Assembly (NCBI GenBank): GCA_029860345.1
Contig: JAOUBJ010000004.1
Location: forward strand, 62,001 to 126,000
From: Candidatus Zixiibacteriota bacterium
GTDB lineage: Bacteria > Zixibacteria > MSB-5A5 > GN15 > FEB-12
DNA length: 64,000 nt
Reading direction: 5' to 3'
Shown here: positions 1-8,388 of the stretch, one piece after another
How the letters are laid out: each line of letters begins with the position of its first letter
Position numbering within the stretch: position 1 is the stretch's first letter
The notes under the pieces: model-generated
Seen by the model: the letters and a program-made list of their open reading frames with translations, nothing else
Database searches by the model: none
Told to the model about the DNA's origin: nothing
Program-made: the position numbers and the translations under genes

Positions 1-114
1 GACATCGACGAAGTCGATTTCTCTGACTGTCGGGACCCCTGTTCTGTAGCGCGAGAACCACGGCTTAGCCGTGTCGTCCCCTAGCGCATCCGAAGGCGAA
101 CCTATCCTGCCAGA

Positions 115-549
115 TTACACCAACGCTACCAGCTTGGCATCCAGTTTGATCTCCACAGCACTTAGTGCCTGCGATATCGGACAACCTGTTTTGGCGTTGT
201 TGGCGAATTTCATAAATGTACTTTCGCTGATATCCGGCACCACCGCTTCACAAATCAACTCGATCGAAGTGATCTTAAACCCATCTTCAACTTTGTCCAG
301 ATGAACCTTGGCGTCGGTTTTCACGCTAGTCGGTTTGTGTCCGCCGACGGCCAGTTCGTGCGATAGGGCCATGGAAAAACAGCCGGCGTGCGCGGCCGCA
401 ACCAGCTCTTCCGGGTTGGTGCCGGAGGCACCTTCAAATCGCGATCCAAACGAGTAGGCACCTTCGAAGGCGCCGCTTCCGAACGCGATGGTTCCTTTTC
501 CACTTGGCAGATTCCCCTCCCACACAGCATGAGCTTTTCTTACCGGCAT
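115..549 (-). CDS. OsmC/Ohr family peroxiredoxin
   Basis: A 144-residue OsmC-type protein. This family reduces organic hydroperoxides in the cytoplasm with a pair of reactive cysteines, used against oxidative or osmotic stress. Both expected cysteines are present: Cys57 in AAAHAGCFSMAL and Cys123 in KTGCPISQAL. The length is normal for an OsmC (not Ohr) member. I chose the ATG at 549 because AAGGAG lies 8 nt upstream; the frame is open for ten more codons but those lack a ribosome site. The family call is firm; the substrate is not known. Confidence 0.93.
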   Translation of the reverse strand: MPVRKAHAVWEGNLPSGKGTIAFGSGAFEGAYSFGSRFEGASGTNPEELVAAAHAGCFSMALSHELAVGGHKPTSVKTDAKVHLDKVEDGFKITSIELICEAVVPDISESTFMKFANNAKTGCPISQALSAVEIKLDAKLVALV

Positions 550-585
550 CTTGATACTCCTTTTTAGGATCGACTTCATTCTCTT

Positions 586-1300
586 AGGTCAAGAGCCCTG
601 TGCTCCTGACACAATCGATTTCAACTTCTGCTTAGACACAGTGATTAACCATCCAACGGTGCCTGGAGTTCCAAAAGCAAGTGGCAAAGCTACAGAAACA
701 CAACGGAATCGCACCCGCCGCGAAACGCTCTGGGTGCGGTGCCGTGCAGCCGCGCACGAAGCGCATGAGACCCATTTATGGGCAGGTGGTTCTCTCGATC
801 AGCGGAATCCCACCCGCCGCGAAACGCTCTGGGTGCAGTGCCGTGTTGAAAGACAGCCGCGCACGAAGCGCATGAGACCCATTTATGGGCAGGTGGTTCT
901 CTCGATCAGCGGAATCCCACCCGCCGCGAAACGCTCTGGGTGCGGTGCCGTGCAGCCGCGCACGAAGCGCATGAGACCCATTTATGGGCGTCTTGACCCT
1001 GTTCAGGTGGCGTTGGGCGACTCCGCCCGACGCCTGCCTACCATCCCGTTGGCTGTCAGGCGAGTCGCCTGACAGCACCCGCGTTGTGGTGGCCGAGTCT
1101 TCACACTCGGCACAACCTCATCCTGAGCGCAGTCGAAGGATGAACCCATGCACGAAGCGCATGAAACCCATTTATGGGCAGGTGGTTCTCTCGATCAACG
1201 GAATCCCACCCGCCGCGAAACGCTCTGGGTGCAGTGCCGTGCAGCCGCGCACGAAGCGCATGAAACCCATTTATGGGCCGCCGCTTGGACACAAATACAT
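586..1300. repeat. Intergenic repeat field with four copies of a ~107-bp unit
   Basis: This gene-free stretch (550-1362) is made of repeats. A unit of about 100-107 bp begins with AATCCCACCCGCCGCGAAAC, continues with a GCACGAAGCGCATGAGA block and the palindrome CCCATTTATGGG, and ends with an AGGTGGTTCTCTCGATCA block. It occurs near 706, 806, 913 and 1202, with a partial copy at 1149. The palindrome is at 771, 878, 977, 1167 and 1266. Other small palindromes sit between: a CAGGAG/CTCCTG-type hairpin at 586-612, the GGCGAGTCGCC hairpin at 1056-1075, and a TCGAAGGATGA element near 1124. Open frames through it are by-products of the repeat. Confidence 0.85.
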
Positions 1301-1362
1301 TGACGAATCGTCGTTCGACCGTATCTTGAAATCAGTACTCTTCACCGCCAGTGGAGACACCT

Positions 1363-3861
1363 ATGCGCCAACTACCAACTGTCTGCATTATTGCAGTCTT
1401 GATGTTGTTACCAACCGAGGGTAACACGCAAACAACTCGGATCGACTGGCCCTCATCGCCCGCAAACACGCCCTTCTGGCGTCCGACCTCGACAGAGCAG
1501 TTAGACCAACTTCCAGCCTGGTTGCAGGCGCAGTACAAGCCAAAGCAACCGCCACCAAACCACATGAGCAAAACACCCGGTCATTACACGAGAGACGACT
1601 GGGCCGCTGCCATCGACTACACCTGGGGAAGTGGCGAACCAGCAGAGATCAAGGAGTTCGTCTGGGCCGAGTACTGGGGCATCACCGACAGCCTGTACGC
1701 TTGTTGGCAGGACATCGACGACGATTGGGACTCGATCCAGGTTTCCGCATTGAACGAACTCGCTTCGGGCGTTAGTCGGGGTCGCTTTGCCGCCATGTTA
1801 ACTTATGCCAGTATGGCTCTCATGGAGAGTCATTCTCGTTGCTTTGATTACAATCTGGCCCTGACTCAGCCGTTACCGGGGGTACCGATCATGACGATTG
1901 GTGACTGGGGTTCCAGCACTCATTTCGGCGCCTCTTTGACACCGCTTGAGGACAGTACTCTTCTCGTATATCAAACAACGCCGGCCCACGTACTGACGTT
2001 GGTTCCGGGAGATCGAGTTCTCGGCTATGACGGCGTCCCCTGGGCGGAACTCGGCCGGGAATTGTTGGCAGCCCAACTTCCGACCACGTGGAGCATGTGG
2101 GGAAGCTCCCAGGAGGCTTTTGACCACTCTGTAATGATGGCCGCCGGACTCAACTGGCATCTGTTTGACACCATCGACATTGTCAAGTTTGTATCCGGCG
2201 ATACTCTGCATCTCGCCACCGGTGTACTCGACGGTGTGCCGCGACACATCGAAAGTAGGGAGCAACTTCCGGTACCGGGCATACCCATGCCTGATACGAC
2301 GGCGATCACATGGGGCATAATCGAAGGTACCCAGATCGGCTATGTTTATGGCCTCTACTGGGGGGACAATGCCCAAACTGAGTTCCTGGCCGCTATCGAC
2401 ACACTGCTGATCGACCATGAAACACTCGGGCTGATTTTCGACTTCCGCACCAATTACGGCGGCAATATGTTCCTGGCCTACCCGGGTTTGGAACGTCTGT
2501 TTGCCGACACAGTGTGGACAATCGGATTTGATCAGCGCTGCGATCCATTCGACCATGATCTGATGTGCCTGGCCGCCGATCCTTCCGGATACCGAATCGA
2601 TGGTGACTCCAGTTCGTTTTATGATCGCCCTATTGCCATCCTGACCGGTCCGGGCGCGGTGAGTTCCGGTGATCAGATCGCACTGGCCATGGCCTTTCAC
2701 CCCAAGGCCAGAACCTTCGGCAAACCGACCGCCGCCGCCTTTAACGGCCCCCTGATGGGCACCTTCGCCGATGGATTCTGGATGGGCGTGGCCGTAGCGG
2801 ATGCCTGGCTGGTCAGCAATCCAGGGCATTACTTGACCCACGACTACATCCCGGTTGACGAAACTGTCTGGCTGACGCCGGAGGGTGTCGCGCAAGGGCG
2901 AGACGATGTCGTTGAAGCGGCCGCGACATGGATCGAGACTGACCAGGCGATTTTTCCGAACAGTGACTTGAACGCCGGACAAGCACCCTGCACGGTTTCG
3001 TTCGAGGGCTGGACATCGCACCCGATCGACCAATGGAGTTGGGAATTCGGCGACGGCGACTCGGCCTCCGGACAAAACCCTGTTCACGTTTACACCGAAG
3101 GCGGCATCTACGACGTCACCGTCAGTGGTGTCGGAACCGAGGGAACCTACAACTACCAACGACGCTCGGCTGTGACCGTTCTTGCCGACACCATGCGAAC
3201 CGATTCGGTTGAGCTCACAGACAGCGCCACGTCGGTTGAGATTGTTGTGTACGCCGTCAACACCGTACCGCTCAGTCGGCTCGATATTCCGGTGGAGTTC
3301 GATGGTGATCTCAGCCTGATGTACGACACCTTCTCGACCGAGGGTTGCCGCACCGAGTACTTTGAGGTCGCTCGGCTCCAGAATTACTCACCGGTGAACA
3401 GTCGACTTAACATCAGGCTCGAAGCGTCCGGCGCCATCGTCCGGCCGGACTTGCCGGTCGGAGACGGGCCGGTGTTGAAACTGTACCTGAAACCGGACGG
3501 TGCACCTCAGCCGGGTCAGGATGCAACGATCGAATTCGATGGCTACTCGGACTACCTGCCGCGTATGTATAGCCGTGTCGCCACCTACCTGGCTCGTTCA
3601 CAACCCGGTATGGTGTTCTTCGCGGGTTGTTGTAACGGCATTCGCGGAAATGTCGATAGTGACCCGGACGACGAGACCGACATCTCCGATCTGGTTTTTC
3701 TGGTCAGCTACATGTTCGATCTGGGACCGGCTCCGGAGTGTGATGAGGAGGCGAATGTAGACGGCGATCCCAACGGTCTCCTGGATATCGCCGATCTGGT
3801 CTTCCTCGTCGACTACATGTTCAACGGCGGCTGGCCTCCAGGCGCCTGCCCAATTCATTAG
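1363..3861 (+). CDS. Secreted S41-like peptidase with PKD, cohesin-like and dockerin-like domains
   Basis: An 832-residue exported protein. A signal peptide (about residues 1-23) starts at ATG 1363, preceded by GTGGAG; a GTG four codons upstream overlaps that site. The middle part (about 320-500) looks like the C-terminal processing peptidase family S41: an IFDFRTNYGG strand followed by GPGAVSSGDQ, where the serine would be the nucleophile. A PKD domain follows (WEFGDGDSASGQNPVHVY), then a beta-rich stretch resembling a cohesin, then two calcium-binding dockerin-like repeats (TDISDLVFLVSYMF and LDIADLVFLVDYMF). It probably acts outside the cytoplasm on proteins. The general lysine partner of S41 was not identified with certainty, so protease activity is inference. 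Confidence 0.82.
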   Translation: MRQLPTVCIIAVLMLLPTEGNTQTTRIDWPSSPANTPFWRPTSTEQLDQLPAWLQAQYKPKQPPPNHMSKTPGHYTRDDWAAAIDYTWGSGEPAEIKEFVWAEYWGITDSLYACWQDIDDDWDSIQVSALNELASGVSRGRFAAMLTYASMALMESHSRCFDYNLALTQPLPGVPIMTIGDWGSSTHFGASLTPLEDSTLLVYQTTPAHVLTLVPGDRVLGYDGVPWAELGRELLAAQLPTTWSMWGSSQEAFDHSVMMAAGLNWHLFDTIDIVKFVSGDTLHLATGVLDGVPRHIESREQLPVPGIPMPDTTAITWGIIEGTQIGYVYGLYWGDNAQTEFLAAIDTLLIDHETLGLIFDFRTNYGGNMFLAYPGLERLFADTVWTIGFDQRCDPFDHDLMCLAADPSGYRIDGDSSSFYDRPIAILTGPGAVSSGDQIALAMAFHPKARTFGKPTAAAFNGPLMGTFADGFWMGVAVADAWLVSNPGHYLTHDYIPVDETVWLTPEGVAQGRDDVVEAAATWIETDQAIFPNSDLNAGQAPCTVSFEGWTSHPIDQWSWEFGDGDSASGQNPVHVYTEGGIYDVTVSGVGTEGTYNYQRRSAVTVLADTMRTDSVELTDSATSVEIVVYAVNTVPLSRLDIPVEFDGDLSLMYDTFSTEGCRTEYFEVARLQNYSPVNSRLNIRLEASGAIVRPDLPVGDGPVLKLYLKPDGAPQPGQDATIEFDGYSDYLPRMYSRVATYLARSQPGMVFFAGCCNGIRGNVDSDPDDETDISDLVFLVSYMFDLGPAPECDEEANVDGDPNGLLDIADLVFLVDYMFNGGWPPGACPIH

Positions 3862-4126
3862 GTCGGGACCCTCCCAGCGGTTCCGACAAGTCTTGTAGGG
3901 TAGGTCGCTCTTCTCTCTTGGAGACCTGGTTTAACATCTTTGTAGGTCAGGACCCCTGTGCTTCTGACACAAACCGCGGTCCCGCGGAACGGACCCACCC
4001 TACTATATTGACACACTCAACCATCCTATTCCTCGACCACGTATCACTGGTATGAAATCCAATCGCTCCCTGCTTTGTGTCTTCAGGGTGCGACGTCCGG
4101 AAACCGTCGAAACTCAGGAGAAATAA
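3862..4126. repeat. Short intergenic repeats before the MBL gene
   Basis: Contains a degenerate GTAGGTCGCTC...GGAGACCT hairpin (about 3899-3930) and a GTAGGTCAGGACCCCTGTGC hairpin (about 3943-3973), both members of families seen across the window. No promoter was identified with confidence; the ribosome site CAGGAG lies just before 4127. Confidence 0.6.
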
Positions 4127-5098
4127 ATGTCGTTAAGAAAAATCGCAATACCTGCTCTACTCATTACCCTGAGCGCGGCACAGTCGATAGCCACCGAACT
4201 GCCCAAGGATAACTACATTCTCAACCTCTATGATGCCTTTGGCGAAGAACAGCCCGGGCTCACTCAGGACTTTGGCTTTTCGGCGCTGGTGAAGTACAAC
4301 GGCTTGACTATTCTGTTCGATGGCGGCACCAACGCCGATCTGCTCAAATCCAACTGTGAAGCACTGGGCGTGGACCTGTCCAAAGTCGATTTTGCCGTAG
4401 CTTCGCACAGCCATTTTGATCATATCAATGGCTTCGACTATCTTTTGAGTGTCCATCCGGATGTCAAAATCTACTTCCCCTACGATCCATTTTGGGGCGC
4501 GCCATTGCCGTTCGATGTAACCGGACAGGAGCACGAACAGTGTGAACATCTGCCCAGAGAACAAAAATACTTCGGTGGCGGCGACACCAAGTTCACGTTC
4601 AACCAAAGCGGTCGGTTTTGGGGTGCGAACATCGAGTATGTCAAAGGCTCGAAAGAGGTCCAGCATGGTGTCAACCTTATCTCCACGCGCTCGCCGTTCA
4701 TGGGTTACTTTACCAGCTATCCGAATGTCGCCCTGACCGGTGAACAAGTGGACGATGAGTCGCTCAAAAAAATCGGTTTGCCGGAACTGTCGTTGAGTCT
4801 CCGTACCGACGACGGTGAGGTTGTTATAGTCGGTTGTTCGCATTCGTTGGTGACAACGATTGTTGATTCGACCAAGCAACAACTCGACAACGACATCGCG
4901 CTGGTGATGGGTGGTTTTCATCTGTTGCCGTATGGCACAGAGGAGATTACCGACATGGCCACCAAGATGAAGGATCTCTTCGGTGTCAAACGGGTCGCTC
5001 CTGCGCATTGCACCGGGCATCTTGGTTTCAAGATTTTCGGCGAGACCTTCGGCGAGCGCTACCACCTGGCCGGCCTCGGCTCGGTGATCGAATTCTGA
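4127..5098 (+). CDS. Exported MBL-fold metallo-hydrolase (COG1237-like)
   Basis: A 323-residue metallo-beta-lactamase-fold hydrolase with a likely signal peptide (SLRKIAIPALLITLSAAQSIA). The zinc motif HSHFDH lies in ASHSHFDHINGF, and later histidines are in VGCSHS, GGFHLL and APAHCTGH. Order and spacing fit the branch that contains archaeal dihydropterin-linked beta-ribofuranosylaminobenzene phosphate synthase-like proteins, which include many uncharacterised hydrolases. A CAGGAG site precedes the ATG. It stands alone between repeat fields. The reaction is unknown; the fold call is safe, the signal peptide makes a pterin-pathway role unlikely. Confidence 0.85.
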   Translation: MSLRKIAIPALLITLSAAQSIATELPKDNYILNLYDAFGEEQPGLTQDFGFSALVKYNGLTILFDGGTNADLLKSNCEALGVDLSKVDFAVASHSHFDHINGFDYLLSVHPDVKIYFPYDPFWGAPLPFDVTGQEHEQCEHLPREQKYFGGGDTKFTFNQSGRFWGANIEYVKGSKEVQHGVNLISTRSPFMGYFTSYPNVALTGEQVDDESLKKIGLPELSLSLRTDDGEVVIVGCSHSLVTTIVDSTKQQLDNDIALVMGGFHLLPYGTEEITDMATKMKDLFGVKRVAPAHCTGHLGFKIFGETFGERYHLAGLGSVIEF

Positions 5099-5157
5099 TG
5101 TCACCCTGATGTCACCTTGATCGCAGTTGCTGGGGCGTCACACCGAAGCCACTGTAA

Positions 5158-5590
5158 ATGGAGCAGGGCGCGGAGCGCCAAGGACCGATTCATCGGTGTC
5201 ACCCTGAGCACGGTCGATAGCCGGGTATCGACAACGCCCGAATGGCGAGACACTCCGCGAGGCGCGGGGTGTCATGCCGGACCTTGATCCGGCATCCAGT
5301 CTTCTCTTGTAGGGCAGGTCTCTCTTTTCTTGGAGACCTGCCACCCGGTCAAGCCGGGTCCTTTCTTGTAGGTCGAAACCCCTGTGGTTTCAACAGTAGG
5401 TCAGGAGCTCTGTGCTCCTGCCATCTTCGGCGGCATCGCAGGGATCCCGCCTAACGGGATTCATGCTTCGACTTCGCTCAGCATGAGGTGATGAATCACT
5501 CTCTCGCGATGCGCCCGCTACTACTTTCACACAGCGTTGTGGTGGTCGAGTCTTCAGACTCGGCCACACGGACCCACCATACAGGCCGTC
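5158..5590. repeat. Repeat-filled intergenic region (5099-5606)
   Basis: No gene. Recognisable palindromes: ACCGATTCATCGGT at 5184-5197; a GCCGGA...TCCGGC element around 5271-5299; GCAGGTCTC...GAGACCTGC at about 5316-5343; GTCGAAACC...GGTTTCAAC at about 5370-5393; CAGGAGCTCTGTGCTCCTG at about 5399-5420; GCTTCGACTTCGCTCAGC at about 5464-5482; GTGATGAATCAC at 5488-5499; and a GAGTCTTCAGACTC element at about 5549-5562. Each has relatives elsewhere in the window. Confidence 0.75.
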
Positions 5591-5606
5591 CAAGCTGACG
5601 ACAAGC

Positions 5607-6062
5607 CTACAGCGGTCGGTGATCGGTCAGGGTAGCGGTCACCCACCAGGTTCTCAGCGGACTGGCATAGAATCCCGGATTTGCGGCAATCTGACAGACC
5701 GTTGTCTGACTCCCTTCTTCGGTCACCTCGGCCACCCGCACTGTAGCCGCATCGAACTTGAACCCGTTCGGCTCCATTTCGTCCGCGATGACATGGCCGC
5801 CAATCCAGAACACCCGCACCGGGCACTTGCGCTTGTTAGTGGTCATCCAGCAAGTCACCTGACAGACGGTGGTACTGTCTTCGATCTGAATCCACATGTT
5901 TGACCCGCACAGGTCCTCCAGGTATACTTCGATCGGCAGGCCGTCACAATTGGACGGCGGACCGCCACCACCGGGCTTCTTAGCGCCGACATTGACCCCG
6001 ACAAGGACCACGGCCAGCAGTGCCACCGGGATGAGAGCCGCGATTAGACGATACTTCTTCAT
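5607..6062 (-). CDS. Small secreted protein of unknown function
   Basis: A 151-residue protein with a clear signal peptide (KKYRLIAALIPVALLAVVLVGV) and six cysteines in the mature part, arranged as NCDGLP, DLCGSN, VCQVTCW, KRKCPV and VCQIA. The ATG at 6062 has GGAGG 7 nt upstream. The two QTT/STTVCQ phrases (TTVCQVTCW and TTVCQIAAN) suggest an internal duplication of a small beta unit. I do not recognise a family. The cysteine pattern and export suggest disulphide-bonded envelope or extracellular location. Confidence 0.75.
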   Translation of the reverse strand: MKKYRLIAALIPVALLAVVLVGVNVGAKKPGGGGPPSNCDGLPIEVYLEDLCGSNMWIQIEDSTTVCQVTCWMTTNKRKCPVRVFWIGGHVIADEMEPNGFKFDAATVRVAEVTEEGSQTTVCQIAANPGFYASPLRTWWVTATLTDHRPL

Positions 6063-6198
6063 GTTGGTTCCTCCTTGCAGCGATAGGTTTGTAGCGATTG
6101 GTCGGACTTAGCGCTGTATTCTTACAACTCTCAGCAGCAAATGTCAAGTCTTGTGGGGCAGGCCTATCCTTCCTGCGATTTGCGGTGACCCACCGCAT

Positions 6199-6227
6199 GT
6201 GGTCGGCGTACGTCCCCGTGCGCCGAC
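6199..6227. repeat. 29-bp direct repeat, left copy
   Basis: Identical to 7021-7049. It starts GTGGTCGGCG, contains TACGTCCCCG and ends TGCGCCGAC. The two copies flank the outer-membrane protein gene at 6372-6959 in the same orientation, and weak similarity continues to the right of both (GCGGCAGACGGG versus GCGGTAGACGGG). The rest of 6063-6371 shows nothing else I can name apart from the ribosome site of the next gene. Confidence 0.85.
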
Positions 6228-6371
6228 AAAGGCATCGCGGCAGACGGGCGGGCCATCGGGCCTAAACTCACAGCGATTCCGACCGATAACTATCAGGTGT
6301 GCAGAGTTCATACAGTGCAGATGAATTCTGGTTCAATCGGAGAGTTAAACACTTTAACACAGGAGTCGATT

Positions 6372-6959
6372 ATGAAGAAAACTCTGCTTATCGTAGCAAT
6401 CGCTTCTCTGTTCGTCGTATCCGCGCTCTCCGCGCAGATGCGCGATTTCTCAGGGAAGAGCTGGGTATCCGGTAATCTGGGATACGCTGTGGGAACCGGC
6501 GATGCCTTCGCAAGTTATTCGGAGCCGATCACCAATGTTGAGTTCTCGACAGGTGCCGGTCTTGGTTTCGGTGGCCAGTTCTACTATGGCCTCAAAAAGA
6601 ACTTCCTTATTGGCGGTGAGGTGATGATGCAGAGATATACTGTTGACATTTCAGCTCCAGCCAATTTGGCCCTGAATTTTCCAGGCATCGATATGTCGGA
6701 GAGCACTACCGAGACCAATGTAATTGTGAACGGACTCTACGGTGTAAAACAGACCCGCAAGTCAGACATTTTCCTCATGGGAGGGCCTGGCATGTATGAC
6801 TTTGGCGGATTCGAGTTTGGTTTGAATACCGGCCTGTTCTGGCGCCACCAGGTCTCAGAATCGGTCCATCTTTTTGGCATGCCCCGCATGCACGTGGTCT
6901 TTACCGATGCCACGCCGATGATGTTCCAGTTTACGATGGGTGCCCAACTCTCGTTGTAG
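6372..6959 (+). CDS. Outer-membrane beta-barrel protein
   Basis: A 195-residue protein with a signal peptide ending in ALSAQ, followed by short amphipathic strands with turns, such as NLGYAVGTGD, GGQFYYGLKKNFLIGGEVMM and GLNTGLFWRHQVS. It ends in MGAQLSL, a hydrophobic terminus of the kind used for barrel insertion. This fits an 8-stranded OmpA/OprF-like or opacity-type barrel. ATG 6372 is preceded by CAGGAG; an upstream start at 6297 would mask the signal peptide. The gene is monocistronic, with its own intrinsic terminator. Specific function is unknown. Confidence 0.85.
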   Translation: MKKTLLIVAIASLFVVSALSAQMRDFSGKSWVSGNLGYAVGTGDAFASYSEPITNVEFSTGAGLGFGGQFYYGLKKNFLIGGEVMMQRYTVDISAPANLALNFPGIDMSESTTETNVIVNGLYGVKQTRKSDIFLMGGPGMYDFGGFEFGLNTGLFWRHQVSESVHLFGMPRMHVVFTDATPMMFQFTMGAQLSL

Positions 6960-6985
6960 ACGGCAGCACAGATTTTGGTTTATCC

Positions 6986-7015
6986 GAGGCAGGTTTTTCA
7001 CCTGCCTCTTTTTTT
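6986..7015 (+). terminator. Intrinsic terminator of the barrel protein gene
   Basis: Perfect 9-bp stem GAGGCAGGT/ACCTGCCTC with a TTTTC loop, followed by seven T residues, 26 nt after the stop codon. Confidence 0.95.
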
Positions 7016-7020
7016 GTTTT

Positions 7021-7049
7021 GTGGTCGGCGTACGTCCCCGTGCGCCGAC
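7021..7049. repeat. 29-bp direct repeat, right copy
   Basis: Identical in sequence and orientation to 6199-6227. A GTGATAAATCAC palindrome follows at 7114-7125, overlapping the end of the next gene. Confidence 0.85.
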
Positions 7050-7121
7050 GACGTCGACTCGCGGTAGACGGGGACATCCACCGCGCACGGGAATCTGGAA
7101 TGGGTTTGTTTTGGTGATAAA

Positions 7122-7757
7122 TCACTCTTTTGCGCTTCGCGCGTTGTTGGTGTCAGACACTGGCTTAACCGGTTCGGGAGGGGTGTTCGAAATGGGTTTG
7201 TTATGCTTTTTTTTACTTTCCTGGCGGTCTTGGAGGCGGAACAGGAGAGTATAGCAGCGGGTGAGTTGGCGATCCAAACGCATCTCGTAGCGTTGCAGGG
7301 TGTCACGGTGGGACTCACTGGGCATTGACTGGGAGCCGAGAATGTCGGCGTTGCGTCGTTCAACGGTGTCATCATCGAGGTCATCGGGATCGATAAAGAC
7401 GCCAAACTGGCGACCGCGCTCAATGTCTTCGGCGGCCTGGTCAAGTTGACAGTTGATTTTGGATTTCTCGGCGTTGATGACGCGACGGTAGCGCCACAGG
7501 GCGTTGGCGATTTTCAGGACGAGGTGTTCCTGGAGGATACCTTCCGGTTTGAGTTCTTCGATGAGGGAGTCGAGCAATTGTTGGTATTGTTCGGGGTCTT
7601 CGTTGAGGTGGGGTGAGTTGAGGACAATGTCTGTGGCGTGGAGACCGTGCTTGATGGCGTTACGACTTGAGGCCGCTTTGCCATTGACACTCTTCGGCCC
7701 GGTCGATTTCTTGGCGTTACGCCTGTTGGCTGCGATCTGCTTTTCACTCGTAGGCAT
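7122..7757 (-). CDS. Unknown-function protein, QIAANRRNAKKSTGP family, copy A
   Basis: A 211-residue cytoplasmic-looking protein. Its first 45 residues are strongly conserved with the gene at 18213 (SEKQIAANRRNAKKSTGP, then GKA.SSRNAIKHGL). A helical region follows (LQEHLVLKIANALWRYRRVI) and a second helix near the end of the core (YEMRLDRQLTRCYTLLFRL); the tail is low-complexity, rich in Pro, Asn and Thr. I recall this N-terminal motif in multicopy families of several environmental phyla, without an assigned function. Start ATG 7757 is preferred because both copies share AAGGAC-TGTCGT just before it. The basic N-terminus could bind nucleic acid; that is a guess. Confidence 0.75.
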   Translation of the reverse strand: MPTSEKQIAANRRNAKKSTGPKSVNGKAASSRNAIKHGLHATDIVLNSPHLNEDPEQYQQLLDSLIEELKPEGILQEHLVLKIANALWRYRRVINAEKSKINCQLDQAAEDIERGRQFGVFIDPDDLDDDTVERRNADILGSQSMPSESHRDTLQRYEMRLDRQLTRCYTLLFRLQDRQESKKKHNKPISNTPPEPVKPVSDTNNARSAKE

Positions 7758-7812
7758 ACGACAGTCCTTTATCATAAAGGAGTCACCTGCGATTTGCCGT
7801 GATGTTGTGGGG
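7758..7812 (-). promoter_or_regulatory. Conserved 55-nt leader of copy A
   Basis: Read on the minus strand it begins CCCCACAACATCACGGCAAA and ends AAAGGACTGTCGT directly before the ATG. The gene at 18213 has a leader of exactly the same length with the same ends (18158-18212). The inner 20 nt differ, and here include the perfect palindrome CTTTATGATAAAG. Conservation at both ends suggests a shared promoter, operator or recombination element. Confidence 0.6.
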
Positions 7813-7859
7813 AATTAGTTGGGGGGAGGCTGAGAGCGGAAGAGTTGTCGGGATGTTGA

Positions 7860-8348
7860 TTAATACTCTGACTCGCCAGCAAAAATCTCTTCCACGTTTT
7901 CTACCCATTCCCAAGGAGTTAGGGTCACGGTTTCCTTGGGTCCTCTTCTGACGATCACACGCTCCACCCCTGAGTTCATGATGATTCGCTTGCACATTTT
8001 GCACGGTTCAGCATCGCTTACGATATCGTTCGTCTTAAAGTCGAAACCTACCAAGTACATGGTCGCACCGATCATTTGTTCACGGGAGGCGTGGATTATA
8101 GCGTTCATCTCTGCGTGTACTGATCTGCAGAGCTCATATCTCTCACCATGAGGTATGTTGTACTTTTCCCGGAGACATTGGCCAATGTCGTTACAGTTGG
8201 GTGCTTTTCTAGGGGATCCCGTATATCCAGTGCTTATGATATGATCATCAATTACTATTATCGCACCGAAGTTCCGTCTAAGGCAGGTTCCTTTGCGTGA
8301 CACCGCTTCGGCTATTGACAAGTAGTAATCTTCTTTTGTCATTTTCAT
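7860..8348 (-). CDS. dCMP deaminase (ComEB-like)
   Basis: A 162-residue zinc deaminase that converts dCMP to dUMP. Zinc and catalytic residues are all visible: HAE at 78-80 and PCKMC at 115-119. The insert with cysteines (PNCNDIGQC, then YELCRSVHAEMNAI) is characteristic of dCMP deaminase rather than cytidine or tRNA deaminase. The start at 8348 has AAGGAT 7 nt upstream. It is the last gene of a four-gene minus-strand operon and starts 40 nt after the MazG-like gene. Base composition is more AT-rich than in housekeeping genes nearby. In this setting it may alter deoxynucleotide pools or supply a modified base pathway. Confidence 0.92.
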   Translation of the reverse strand: MKMTKEDYYLSIAEAVSRKGTCLRRNFGAIIVIDDHIISTGYTGSPRKAPNCNDIGQCLREKYNIPHGERYELCRSVHAEMNAIIHASREQMIGATMYLVGFDFKTNDIVSDAEPCKMCKRIIMNSGVERVIVRRGPKETVTLTPWEWVENVEEIFAGESEY

Positions 8349-8388
8349 TTTGTTATCCTTCAAGATCATTCGGTCAAAGGGGCATTGA

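Noticed and set aside
551-1072. 173-codon frame with repeated peptide units
   Set aside because: Translation of the intergenic repeat unit; no ribosome site.
706-1300. CRISPR-like array
   Set aside because: Units are too long, no unique spacers between short repeats, no cas genes.
1873-3159. 428-codon open frame on the minus strand
   Set aside because: Antisense to the S41-like gene; no ribosome site, and the opposite strand has clear domains.
4157-5104. 315-codon minus-strand frame
   Set aside because: Antisense to the MBL-fold gene with its HSHFDH motif.
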